A stretch of DNA of 64,000 nt from Marinicrinis sediminis (GTDB taxonomy: Bacteria > Bacillota > Bacilli > Paenibacillales > KCTC-33676), in contig NZ_JBHUMM010000037.1 of assembly GCF_042685085.1 (NCBI RefSeq), positions 1-64,000 of the forward strand. Direction: 5' to 3'. The translations under genes were made by a program, and so were the position numbers. This document shows, one piece after another, positions 33,042 to 40,569 of this stretch (position 1 is the first letter of the stretch; every line of letters starts with the position of its first letter). The notes under the pieces were generated by a model. The model ran no database searches. It was not told where the DNA came from and was given only the letters and a program-made list of their open reading frames with translations.

Positions 33042-34325
33042 TTATTCAGCCCACACAATATTGCCGTCTACCATCGTCAAGGTTGGCCAGCCTTTCAGCT
33101 CCCACCCTGTAAATGGTGTATTTCTTCCTTTTGTCAAGAAGGTCGAAGGATCGACCGCTTTTGTCGTTTCCAAGTCAATCAAGGTGATATCTGCTGCTTT
33201 CCCTACTTCGAGCACACCCGTCTGCAATCCGAATACCTGTGCCGGAATGGCGGTCATTTTCTCCAGCAGGAAAGCCAGTGTCCACTTGCCTGTCGTAACG
33301 AACTTGCTGTACAGCAGTGGAAATGCTGTCTCCAGTCCGACGATGCCGAATGGCGAAAGCGCCATTCCCTTTGCTTTCTCCTCTTCGCTGTGCGGCGCAT
33401 GGTCGGTGACGATCATGTCAATCGTGCCGTCCTCAAGCGCCTCGATCATCGCTTCCACATCGCGCGGAGTACGCAGCGGCGGGTTCATCTTCCAGTTACC
33501 GTCAAGCGCTGGAATATCTTCGTCAGAGAGAAGCAGATGATGCGGACAAACCTCTGCGGTCACGTGGATACCCAGCTGCTTGGCCTGGCGAATCAACCGA
33601 ACGGACTGCTCGGTGCTCACATGACACACATGGTAGTGCACCCCTGTGGCTTCCGCCAGCAGAATATCTCTCCCGACGTGAATGGCTTCGGATTCATTCG
33701 GAATGCCCTTCAAGCCATGCTTCCGTGCAAAGGCGCCCTCTGTTACAGCTGCCCCCGTCACCAGGGAATCATCCTCACAGTGGGCAATGACGGGCTTGTT
33801 CAGTTGCTTGGCCCGCGCCATCGCGTCCTTCATCATCTGCGCATTCTGTACGCCCACCCCGTCATCTGTGAAGCCGATCGCTCCTGCTTCGGCGAGTGCC
33901 TGAAAGTCGGTCAGTTCTCTGCCCAGCTCGTTCACCGTGATGCTGGCGTAAGGAAGCACCTTCACAATCGCTTCCTGCTCCGCTTTATCCAATACATACT
34001 TGACCGTCTCTACATCCCCCGTCACCGGGCGTGTATTCGGCATACAGGCGATCGTGGTGAAGCCGCCCTTCGCTGCCGATCGGCTTCCGCTCTCAATCGT
34101 CTCTTTGTATTCGAATCCAGGCTCGCGTAAGTGTACATGCATATCAATGAAACCCGCACTGACGAGCTTCCCTTTCGCTTCTATGACCTCGTGACCCTCT
34201 GTATTCACAGATTCCGTCGCGTCTGTCATTTGCTGAATGAGGCCGTTTTCGATAAAAAGATGCTTTTGTACCATTTTCTTGCTTGCCGGTTCGACCACCT
34301 GGCCGTTCAAGATCCAAATCCCCAT
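33042..34325 (-). CDS. pyrC: Dihydroorotase
   Basis: A 427-residue type I dihydroorotase. The metal-binding motif is DMHVHLREPG (61-70, His63 and His65), bridging-Lys equivalents lie further on, HCEDDSLV (about 178) supplies another His, and the catalytic Asp is in VTDHAPHSEEEK (about 304-315). It closes carbamoyl aspartate to dihydroorotate. AAAGGAGG stands 6 bases before the ATG. Fourth step partner of pyrB, 56 bp downstream of it. Confidence 0.97.
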   Translation of the reverse strand: MGIWILNGQVVEPASKKMVQKHLFIENGLIQQMTDATESVNTEGHEVIEAKGKLVSAGFIDMHVHLREPGFEYKETIESGSRSAAKGGFTTIACMPNTRPVTGDVETVKYVLDKAEQEAIVKVLPYASITVNELGRELTDFQALAEAGAIGFTDDGVGVQNAQMMKDAMARAKQLNKPVIAHCEDDSLVTGAAVTEGAFARKHGLKGIPNESEAIHVGRDILLAEATGVHYHVCHVSTEQSVRLIRQAKQLGIHVTAEVCPHHLLLSDEDIPALDGNWKMNPPLRTPRDVEAMIEALEDGTIDMIVTDHAPHSEEEKAKGMALSPFGIVGLETAFPLLYSKFVTTGKWTLAFLLEKMTAIPAQVFGLQTGVLEVGKAADITLIDLETTKAVDPSTFLTKGRNTPFTGWELKGWPTLTMVDGNIVWAE

Positions 34326-34381
34326 GATATCCTCCTTTTATGGTTCAACTTACCTGGTTTTCTGTGTATCCCCTTCCCTCG

Positions 34382-35290
34382 TCAGGAAAGAGCTCGTTCG
34401 ATCACCGTCATGCGAATCGGCACGCCATGGCCGATCTGGGTGAAAATTTTTGATCGTGGATGCTCGACAATTTCATCATCCATCTCTACATTGCGATTGA
34501 CCGGTGCAGGGTGCATGATAATGCTATGCGACGGCATGTTCTCCATTCGCTCTGCTGTCATGCCATACTGCGCCCGATACCCCTCTGCGGACCCCAGCAC
34601 TCCCTGTCCGTCATGCCGCTCAAGCTGGACACGCAGCATCATCACCACATCAGCCTGCAAGGCTTGATCCATGCTGACATAAGGAGCATGTTCACTCAAT
34701 TCTGCTGCCTGCATGCTAGGTGGGGCACAGAACTGCACGTTTGCACCCAGCTTTTGCAGTCCCCACAGATTGGAGCGGGCTACCCTGCTGTGCGCGACAT
34801 CTCCGATAATGGAGACCGTCAATCCTTTCAGCGTACCGAAATGCTTCTTCATCGTATACATGTCCAGCAGCGCCTGCGTCGGATGCTCGTTGTTTCCATC
34901 CCCTGCGTTGATCAGAGCAAACTGCACTTTCTCTGCGATCTCTGCTAGCACGCCTACCGGCTTCAGCCGAATGATACCTGCATCAATCCCCATCGATTCC
35001 AGCGTGCGCACCGTATCGTAAATGCTTTCTCCCTTCTCTACACTGGAGGAAGCAGCGGTAAAGTTGAGCACCTGGGCACCCAGTCTTTTCTCAGCCACCT
35101 CGAAGGAGAAGCGTGTTCGTGTACTATTTTCAAAAAACATATTCGCAACAAAGCGGTCATGCAGCATGTTGGAGACTTTCACCGGATGATGCTCCCAGTA
35201 TGCGGCTCGAGTCAGGATGCTGTCGATTTCTTCCGCGCTCAGTGATTTCAGACCTAGCAGATGCTTGGATTTAGTTTGTGTATAACTCAC
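34382..35290 (-). CDS. pyrB: Aspartate carbamoyltransferase catalytic subunit
   Basis: A 302-residue enzyme that joins carbamoyl phosphate to aspartate. The carbamoyl-phosphate motif is FENSTRTRFSFE (53-64), HPTQALLD follows near 133, and HPAPVNR is near 265. No regulatory-subunit gene pyrI is present, as in Bacillus. The start is a GTG directly after the pyrR stop, with GGAGG 10 bases upstream inside pyrR. Confidence 0.97.
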   Translation of the reverse strand: MSYTQTKSKHLLGLKSLSAEEIDSILTRAAYWEHHPVKVSNMLHDRFVANMFFENSTRTRFSFEVAEKRLGAQVLNFTAASSSVEKGESIYDTVRTLESMGIDAGIIRLKPVGVLAEIAEKVQFALINAGDGNNEHPTQALLDMYTMKKHFGTLKGLTVSIIGDVAHSRVARSNLWGLQKLGANVQFCAPPSMQAAELSEHAPYVSMDQALQADVVMMLRVQLERHDGQGVLGSAEGYRAQYGMTAERMENMPSHSIIMHPAPVNRNVEMDDEIVEHPRSKIFTQIGHGVPIRMTVIERALS

Positions 35291-35836
35291 TCAAGTCTCG
35301 CCTCCTGTGCAAATGACGACCTCTTCGGAACCGTCTACTTCCGTCAGAAACACTTCGATTTCTTCGTCTTTGGACGTGGGTACATTTTTGCCTACATAAT
35401 CGGCTCGGATCGGCAATTCCCGGTGACCGCGGTCAATCAGCACGGCGAGCTGAATCATCTTCGGTCTGCCGTGCGAGATGAGCGCATCCAGTGCCGCGCG
35501 AACGGTGCGCCCGGTGTAGAGCACATCATCGAAAAGAATGACTTTCTTGTCCTGGATGTCCACCTCCGTGATGAAGGGGCTGTCCTGCGGGTCTCCGTCC
35601 CAATCGTCTCTGAACGTGGTCACATCGAGTTCACCAACGGAGATAGACGCTTCTTCAATCTGCATGATCTTGTCGGCAATTCGCTTGCCCAGATAGATGC
35701 CCCGGGTTCGTATGCCTACGATGACGCAATCCTCAATCCCCTTGTTCTTCTCGATAATTTCATGAGCGATCCGTGTCAAAGCCCTGCGTATGGCAGCTTC
35801 ATCCATGATGGTATGCTTCTTGCTCATCTTGTTCAT
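35291..35836 (-). CDS. pyrR: PyrR, pyr-operon attenuation regulator and uracil phosphoribosyltransferase
   Basis: About 181 residues. It binds UMP or UTP and the pyr leader RNA and then favours termination; it also has weak uracil phosphoribosyltransferase activity. The PRPP motif is VILFDDVLYTGRTVRAAL (99-116), and basic residues near IRTRGIYLGKRIA contribute to RNA binding in the family. The ATG at 35836 follows GGGGAGG at 10 bases. The frame is open up to 36010, but that part is the leader with the attenuator. First gene of the operon. Confidence 0.95.
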   Translation of the reverse strand: MNKMSKKHTIMDEAAIRRALTRIAHEIIEKNKGIEDCVIVGIRTRGIYLGKRIADKIMQIEEASISVGELDVTTFRDDWDGDPQDSPFITEVDIQDKKVILFDDVLYTGRTVRAALDALISHGRPKMIQLAVLIDRGHRELPIRADYVGKNVPTSKDEEIEVFLTEVDGSEEVVICTGGET

Positions 35837-35907
35837 TCGTCCACAGCCTCCCCTGTTTGGAGCCTCATGATCAACCTGACGTATGCAACATTCAGCAGGC
35901 AAGCCAC

Positions 35908-36240
35908 AAAAAAACTCCCTGCCCATCAGGCAAGGAGTTTGTCTAAGATCCACACGGTGTACAGATGTGCCAACCTTCCATTCTGCTTCCCCTACTGGTT
36001 GGTTGCACACGGCCCTTGGCAGGCCTGGTCTGTGCGTTGTCGTGCAGTTTGCCTGATTGCGGGCAGCCTGCGCGTTGCCAGGGTAAAGCGGTCAAATGGG
36101 GTCGGTTTCTCCGATGCTTGCATCGTCAGACTCACGGGTCATGCACGATGCGGAGCGACTACTGGAGAAACGCACAATCCGGTTCACGGAGCTTCGTCTC
36201 AATGTCGATCACCTTGCCAGTCTCACGGGACTGAATTAAA
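35908..36240 (-). promoter_or_regulatory. PyrR-responsive leader with attenuator
   Basis: The transcript begins near 36255. Close to its start TTTAATTCAGTCCC is followed by GTGAGACTG; the loop CAGTCCCGTGAGACTG (36218-36233) matches the PyrR-binding anti-antiterminator consensus. The terminator is AACTCCCTGCC (35913-35923) against GGCAAGGAGTT (35929-35939) with seven T on the minus strand, ending 70 bp before pyrR. High UMP should give PyrR binding and termination. About 280 nt separate loop and terminator, longer than in the Bacillus leaders. A second stem with the same CCCGTGAG loop lies near 36129-36144. Confidence 0.85.
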
Positions 36241-36261
36241 GGTTCCTATTCAATTGATAGC

Positions 36262-36290
36262 ATTATCCCATGTTCGACAAGAGAAGTCAA
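36262..36290 (-). promoter_or_regulatory. Promoter of the pyr operon
   Basis: On the minus strand: TTGACT (36285-36290), 17-bp spacer, GATAAT (36262-36267), just upstream of the PyrR leader. Confidence 0.8.
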
Positions 36291-36312
36291 TATCCACGTA
36301 TGATTTTTTTCA

Positions 36313-36346
36313 TAAAAACGGCCCCATGCATCGAACATGGAGCCGT
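36313..36346 (-). terminator. Terminator of dapL
   Basis: ACGGCCCCATG (36318-36328) pairs with CATGGAGCCGT (36336-36346) with one mismatch; the minus strand continues TTTTTATG. It separates dapL from the pyr promoter. Confidence 0.85.
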
Positions 36347-36361
36347 ACTGTTTATTTGCGA

Positions 36362-37603
36362 TTAAAATTCAAACTCAACGTCTGTCAGGCGGCGCTTGAT
36401 TTCACCGATGACTTCCTGTTCCTTCTCGATGCCGTCTGCTTCGAACGTAACAGAGAAACGGATAAAGCGTCCTGCATCATCCCAAGGCACGGTAGAGATC
36501 AGCTTTTCCCGAATGAGATACTGGGAGAAGTCTTCTCCGCTTTCAAAGGATTGTCCGCCTTTAATCCCCTTCGGTGCTTCCACGTACAGGAAGAAGGAGC
36601 CTTTCGGTTTCTCCGCCTTGAAGCCAATTTCGTTCAGCGCTGCAACCAGCATATCATGACGGCGGGAATATTTGTCCGCAATTTGCTCGGTGATCTCTGG
36701 ATGGTCCAGACCGTAGGCTGCGGCTTTTTGAATGGCGATAAATTGACCGGAATCGTTGTTGTCCTTTACGTCCTTGAACGCTTTCACAACCAGTGGATTT
36801 CCGGCAATGAACCCGATTCTCCAGCCCGTCATATTGTAGGACTTTGAAAGGGAGTGCAGCTCAACGCCGACTTCCTTTGCACCCGGCACAGACAGGAAGC
36901 TGAAAGGCTTCAAGCCGTCATACGTCAGGGCTGCATACGGCGCATCATGCACGATGACGATATTGTGCTTCTTGGCAAACGCAATCGCCTGCTCGAAAAA
37001 TTCTACCGTTGCACTTGCACCCGTCGGGTTGTTCGGGTAGTTCAGATAAAAGAGCTTCGCTCTCTTGGCAATGTCTTCCGGAATGGCATTCAAGTCTGGC
37101 AGGAAGTTGTTTTCTTTTAACAACGGAACATTGTATACGTCCCCGCCCAAATATTTGGTATGTGTACCCATGACCGGATAGCCTGGCACCGTCATGATGG
37201 TCACGTCTCCTGGGTTGATGAAGGCAGTTGGCAACATCGCCAGGGCAGGCTTCGTACCGATCGAGTGATTGATCTCCGTTTCCACATCAATACCATCCAC
37301 CTGAAATACATTCTTCAGGTAGCGGACTGCGGCTTCCTTGAAGTCCTGAACACCGTTATCGGCATAGCCGCGGTTCTCAGGCTTGGACGCTTCCTCGGCA
37401 AGCTTGGCGACAATTCCGCTGTCAGCCATCTCGTCCGGCTCCCCTACACCCATATCGATCAGGGCAACATTCGGATGCTCTTTCTTGGCTGCCGCTTTGG
37501 CGCGCTTAATTTTCTCGAATTTATAAATAGCGGTGCCTTTACCGTAATTCGCACCACCAATTCGTTCTGCAAACATGCTTTGGATATAGCTTTCCTGACT
37601 CAT
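36362..37603 (-). CDS. dapL: LL-diaminopimelate aminotransferase-type PLP enzyme
   Basis: About 413 residues, fold type I aminotransferase. The PLP lysine is Lys254 in SLSKSYNMTGWR; YPNNPTGA (189-196) and HDAPYAAL (219-226) are the cofactor-binding segments; the N-terminal YKFEKIKRAKAA and MGVGEPDE are typical of the dapL-like group annotated in Paenibacillus. It would convert tetrahydrodipicolinate directly to LL-diaminopimelate for lysine and cell wall. The family also includes other aminotransferases, so substrate needs proof. The ATG at 37603 is chosen since AAAGGAG stands 8 bases before it. Single gene with its own terminator. Confidence 0.75.
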   Translation of the reverse strand: MSQESYIQSMFAERIGGANYGKGTAIYKFEKIKRAKAAAKKEHPNVALIDMGVGEPDEMADSGIVAKLAEEASKPENRGYADNGVQDFKEAAVRYLKNVFQVDGIDVETEINHSIGTKPALAMLPTAFINPGDVTIMTVPGYPVMGTHTKYLGGDVYNVPLLKENNFLPDLNAIPEDIAKRAKLFYLNYPNNPTGASATVEFFEQAIAFAKKHNIVIVHDAPYAALTYDGLKPFSFLSVPGAKEVGVELHSLSKSYNMTGWRIGFIAGNPLVVKAFKDVKDNNDSGQFIAIQKAAAYGLDHPEITEQIADKYSRRHDMLVAALNEIGFKAEKPKGSFFLYVEAPKGIKGGQSFESGEDFSQYLIREKLISTVPWDDAGRFIRFSVTFEADGIEKEQEVIGEIKRRLTDVEFEF

Positions 37604-37707
37604 CCAAGACACTCCTTTACCTAATTAATGATAAACAAGATTCTATCAATCCTCACAGCCATATGAAATGGATGTATCGTACAATAGTTTGTATTTTGCT
37701 CCGCTTG

Positions 37708-38718
37708 CTATTCGTCCCTTACGCGCAGCACTTGCAGCAGCTGCTCCATTTCCGGTGGTAGAGGAGCTTCGAACTCCATGTAGTCTCCGCTTGCAGGATG
37801 AACAAAACCGAGCACAGCAGCATGAAGCGCCTGCCCCTCCATCGTCATGCCTTTGGACCTTCCATACATCGGATCTCCCACGAGCGGATGACCGATGAAT
37901 TTCATATGCACGCGAATCTGGTGCGTTCGGCCTGTTTCCAGCTTCAGCTCGAGAATGGCATAATCCTCCAGTTGATCCAGCACGACAAAGTGTGTGACGG
38001 CTTGCTTGCTGTTGCGTTCAATGACGGTATACGCTTTGCGGTTTTTCGGGTCTCGACCGATTGGGGCATCAATCGTGCCCTGCTGGTGTTCCAGCCTGCC
38101 ATGTACGATGGCGAGGTACTTGCGATTGACGGTGTGTGCCTTAAGTTGTTCAGCTAAGGAGGCATGCGCCTTGTCGTTTTTGGCCGCCATGATCAGGCCG
38201 GACGTATCCTTGTCAATGCGGTGTACGATCCCGGGCCTTATGACACCGTTAATGCCTGACAGATCCTTGCAGTGATGCATCAGCGCATTGACCAGTGTAC
38301 CCGAACGATGACCGGCGGCGGGATGCACCACCATCCCTCTCGGCTTGTTCACCACGATCACGTCCGTATCCTCGTAGACCACTTCCAGCGGAATCGCTTC
38401 AGGCATAATCTCCCCATCCACTTCATCCGGAATGTGCAGTTCCACCTCATCACCCGCATTGAGCTTGTAATTCGACTTGACAGGTCTGCCCTGTACCGAG
38501 ACATGCCCATCCTTGATCCATTGCTGGACTTGGGAACGAGAGACTTCATCCCCCAGCTCATCGGTTATAAATTTATCAATACGCTGTCCAACCTGTTCAT
38601 GCTCAGCCGCCAGCTGCCAGCTGTACGAGGATTCCTCCATGGAGGCCTCCATCATTTCTTCCACCGTTTCTTCCACATCATTCTTCCCTTGCGATTCATT
38701 CTGTTTATGATTGTTCAT
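37708..38718 (-). CDS. rluD: RluA/RluD-family 23S rRNA pseudouridine synthase
   Basis: A 336-residue RNA-modifying enzyme. An S4 RNA-binding domain (about 43-100) is followed by the RluA-type catalytic domain with HRIDKDTSGLIM (166-177; catalytic Asp169). It is the Bacillus YlyB-type protein next to lspA. The first 30 residues are acidic and extra relative to most homologues (EETVEEMMEASMEESS), so the true start could be later. Its ATG lies 14 bases inside lspA, implying coupling. Confidence 0.9.
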   Translation of the reverse strand: MNNHKQNESQGKNDVEETVEEMMEASMEESSYSWQLAAEHEQVGQRIDKFITDELGDEVSRSQVQQWIKDGHVSVQGRPVKSNYKLNAGDEVELHIPDEVDGEIMPEAIPLEVVYEDTDVIVVNKPRGMVVHPAAGHRSGTLVNALMHHCKDLSGINGVIRPGIVHRIDKDTSGLIMAAKNDKAHASLAEQLKAHTVNRKYLAIVHGRLEHQQGTIDAPIGRDPKNRKAYTVIERNSKQAVTHFVVLDQLEDYAILELKLETGRTHQIRVHMKFIGHPLVGDPMYGRSKGMTMEGQALHAAVLGFVHPASGDYMEFEAPLPPEMEQLLQVLRVRDE

Positions 38719-39214
38719 GCTTCATCACCGATTCCTTTTTTTCCTTTCTCCAGAGCAACAGATTATCCAAGATCAACATGCAAACCCCGATCACGATCGC
38801 GCAATCTGCAATATTGAAAATGGGAAAATGATAATCGATAAAAGCAAAGTAAAAATCGAAAAAGTCCACAACCTCGCCTGTTGTAGCGCGGTCGATAAAA
38901 TTGCCGATGGCACCGCCGAGCAGTAGAGACAGGGCAAAGCTTAGGAATTTGTTCTGTTCCTGCACGCTCTTGCGTAAAAACCAGACGATTCCGATCACAA
39001 TCACGATCGTGATGATTATGAAGAACAAACGCTGATTCTGCAAAATTCCAAACGCCGCACCCAAATTACGGTGTGATGTAATCCGAAAAAAATCTCCGAT
39101 AACCTGTATGGACTCCCCATAATTCATTTCAGATTTGATCCACCATTTGGTCGCGGCATCGATGATGATGACCAGCAGGGAAATGAGCAGGTATATCCCC
39201 ATCTTGTTTCGCAT
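38705..39214 (-). CDS. lspA: Lipoprotein signal peptidase (signal peptidase II)
   Basis: A 169-residue membrane protease with four hydrophobic segments that cleaves prolipoproteins before the lipid-modified Cys. Catalytic aspartates are Asp117 in GEVVDFFDFY and Asp137 in FNIADCAI; GNFIDR lies at 104-109. It serves the several lipoproteins in this window. GGAG lies before the ATG. Followed by rluD as in other Bacillales. Confidence 0.97.
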   Translation of the reverse strand: MRNKMGIYLLISLLVIIIDAATKWWIKSEMNYGESIQVIGDFFRITSHRNLGAAFGILQNQRLFFIIITIVIVIGIVWFLRKSVQEQNKFLSFALSLLLGGAIGNFIDRATTGEVVDFFDFYFAFIDYHFPIFNIADCAIVIGVCMLILDNLLLWRKEKKESVMKHEQS

Positions 39215-39329
39215 AATTCTCCTCTCTCCCTGAGACCGTAAAGCTTTGCTTGCGGTTCAAGGAATTACCTCGTTAAATTTTCGACGGATCGCAAAAGATA
39301 AGACAGCACGATCGGAAGGAGCTGACGTC

Positions 39330-40067
39330 ATGAACGGATTGACCGAATCGCAACTCCATAACCTGAAACAGGCACTGCTGCGTGACAAACAAAGTCTCGA
39401 GCAGCAACTGCACAGCCGTGATGAACACCAGTTGAAGGTGTCGCACCGGGAAGCCGTCGGGGAATTGTCTACACTGGACAATCACCCGGGTGATCTGGCT
39501 TCAGAACTGTATGAACGAGAAAAAGACATTGCCCTGCAAGAGCATCTGGAGCTTCATCTCGAAGATATTGATCGTGCGCTCGCGTCCATGGAGACAGGGA
39601 CGTACGGCGAGTGTCCGACCTGCAAACGCCCGATTCCCTATGATCGACTGGAAGCTTATCCGACCGCCGTCTATTGTGTCGCCCACACCCCTGACCAGCA
39701 TGTCTCCCGGCGCAGACCGGCAGAAGAAGCCTTTCTGACGCCCCCGTTCGGTCGAAGCAGCATGGATGACCACGATGAGTACAACGGCTTTGACGGGGAA
39801 GACGCCTGGCAAATTGTCGAGAGCTGGGGCACCTCTAACTCCCCTGCCTTTGCCGAGCAGGCAGAAACCAGTGACTACGATGATCTGTACGTAGAACAGG
39901 ATGAACCAGATGGCTATGTACAGCCCATCGAAAGCTTCCTGGCCACAGATTTGTACGGGACGTCTATTCAGGTGGTGCGCAATCGTGAATATGAAAAGTA
40001 TATGACCAGCGAAATCGACGAAATGGTGTCAAATCCTGTTGATATGACCGATGTGTATCATAGCTGA
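39330..40067 (+). CDS. yteA: TraR/DksA-type zinc-finger protein, YteA-like
   Basis: About 245 residues. A helical hairpin (1-90, with acidic tip residues) leads into a C4-type zinc finger of DksA/TraR kind: C95, C98, C116 and H119, in GECPTCKRPIP and YCVAH; the last ligand is His instead of Cys. The remainder is acidic and specific to the YteA family. In Bacillus these proteins are sporulation-associated and their role is not settled. The ATG at 39330 follows GGAAGGAG at 8 bases; the open frame before it covers the promoter region shared with lspA. Its 3' end overlaps the convergent gene by 39 bases. Confidence 0.8.
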   Translation: MNGLTESQLHNLKQALLRDKQSLEQQLHSRDEHQLKVSHREAVGELSTLDNHPGDLASELYEREKDIALQEHLELHLEDIDRALASMETGTYGECPTCKRPIPYDRLEAYPTAVYCVAHTPDQHVSRRRPAEEAFLTPPFGRSSMDDHDEYNGFDGEDAWQIVESWGTSNSPAFAEQAETSDYDDLYVEQDEPDGYVQPIESFLATDLYGTSIQVVRNREYEKYMTSEIDEMVSNPVDMTDVYHS

Positions 40068-40388
40068 GACGGTATGACTAAGCTCTGCATAGCCGTCCAG
40101 TTTCAGTTGAATTTGTACGATTTTGACGATATCCGCAATAAAATCACCAATGATGGGCAGGTTCAATGCGCCAAGAGCACGGAGTATATACAGCATCAGC
40201 AGCAAAAATACAGAGATGCCGATGGCGTAGCCGACCCCTCTCGCAATTCCGGCAAACAAATTGCGAATAAGCAATTTGCCTGGTGAGTTAGCCAGTCGCA
40301 CATATTCTGCAATTTCGCCGGATTCAAGCTTTTTGGCAAGGCGCTCCAAACGTTCCTCAATACCCTGGATCGAGACTTGCTGCTTCAT
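40029..40388 (-). CDS. DUF5665 membrane protein
   Basis: About 119 residues. An N-terminal coiled coil (IEERLERLAKKLESGEIAEYVRL, 10-32), a conserved SPGKLLIRNLFAGIARGVGYAIG block and one membrane helix (about 51-70) followed by a short amphipathic tail fit DUF5665, a small Firmicute membrane family of unknown role. The ATG at 40388 is preferred, with AGGAGG 8 bases before it. The 3' end is convergent with and overlaps yteA. Confidence 0.75.
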   Translation of the reverse strand: MKQQVSIQGIEERLERLAKKLESGEIAEYVRLANSPGKLLIRNLFAGIARGVGYAIGISVFLLLMLYILRALGALNLPIIGDFIADIVKIVQIQLKLDGYAELSHTVSAMIHIGHINRI

Positions 40389-40416
40389 CCTCCTGGCCTC
40401 CTGTCTCTCTTGCTTT

Positions 40417-40444
40417 ACCTTCCCTCTCATGCAAGAGGGAAGGT
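40417..40444. repeat. 11-bp hairpin upstream of the DUF5665 gene
   Basis: ACCTTCCCTCT (40417-40427) is perfectly inverted as AGAGGGAAGGT (40434-40444) around a 6-nt loop. No T run follows on either strand, so it is not a clear terminator; it lies in the 5' leader of the DUF5665 gene and behind ileS. Confidence 0.5.
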
Positions 40445-40569
40445 GAGCTATCCATTAGTATGAACGTTCCAGACAGTCCCCTTCCCCATCATCTACATGT
40501 ATTTTTTAACAATCCATTGGCTATCCCGCTTGTCCGGCAGGATTCACTCGGCATGAATCGTCGTCTGTG

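Noticed and set aside
35837..36010. 58-residue N-terminal extension of PyrR
   Set aside because: It would translate the attenuator hairpin; the ribosome-binding site and family length support the start at 35836.
35261..36847. 528-codon plus-strand frame across pyrR, the pyr leader and dapL
   Set aside because: It would be antisense to two sure genes and a known type of RNA leader; the translation shows no domain.
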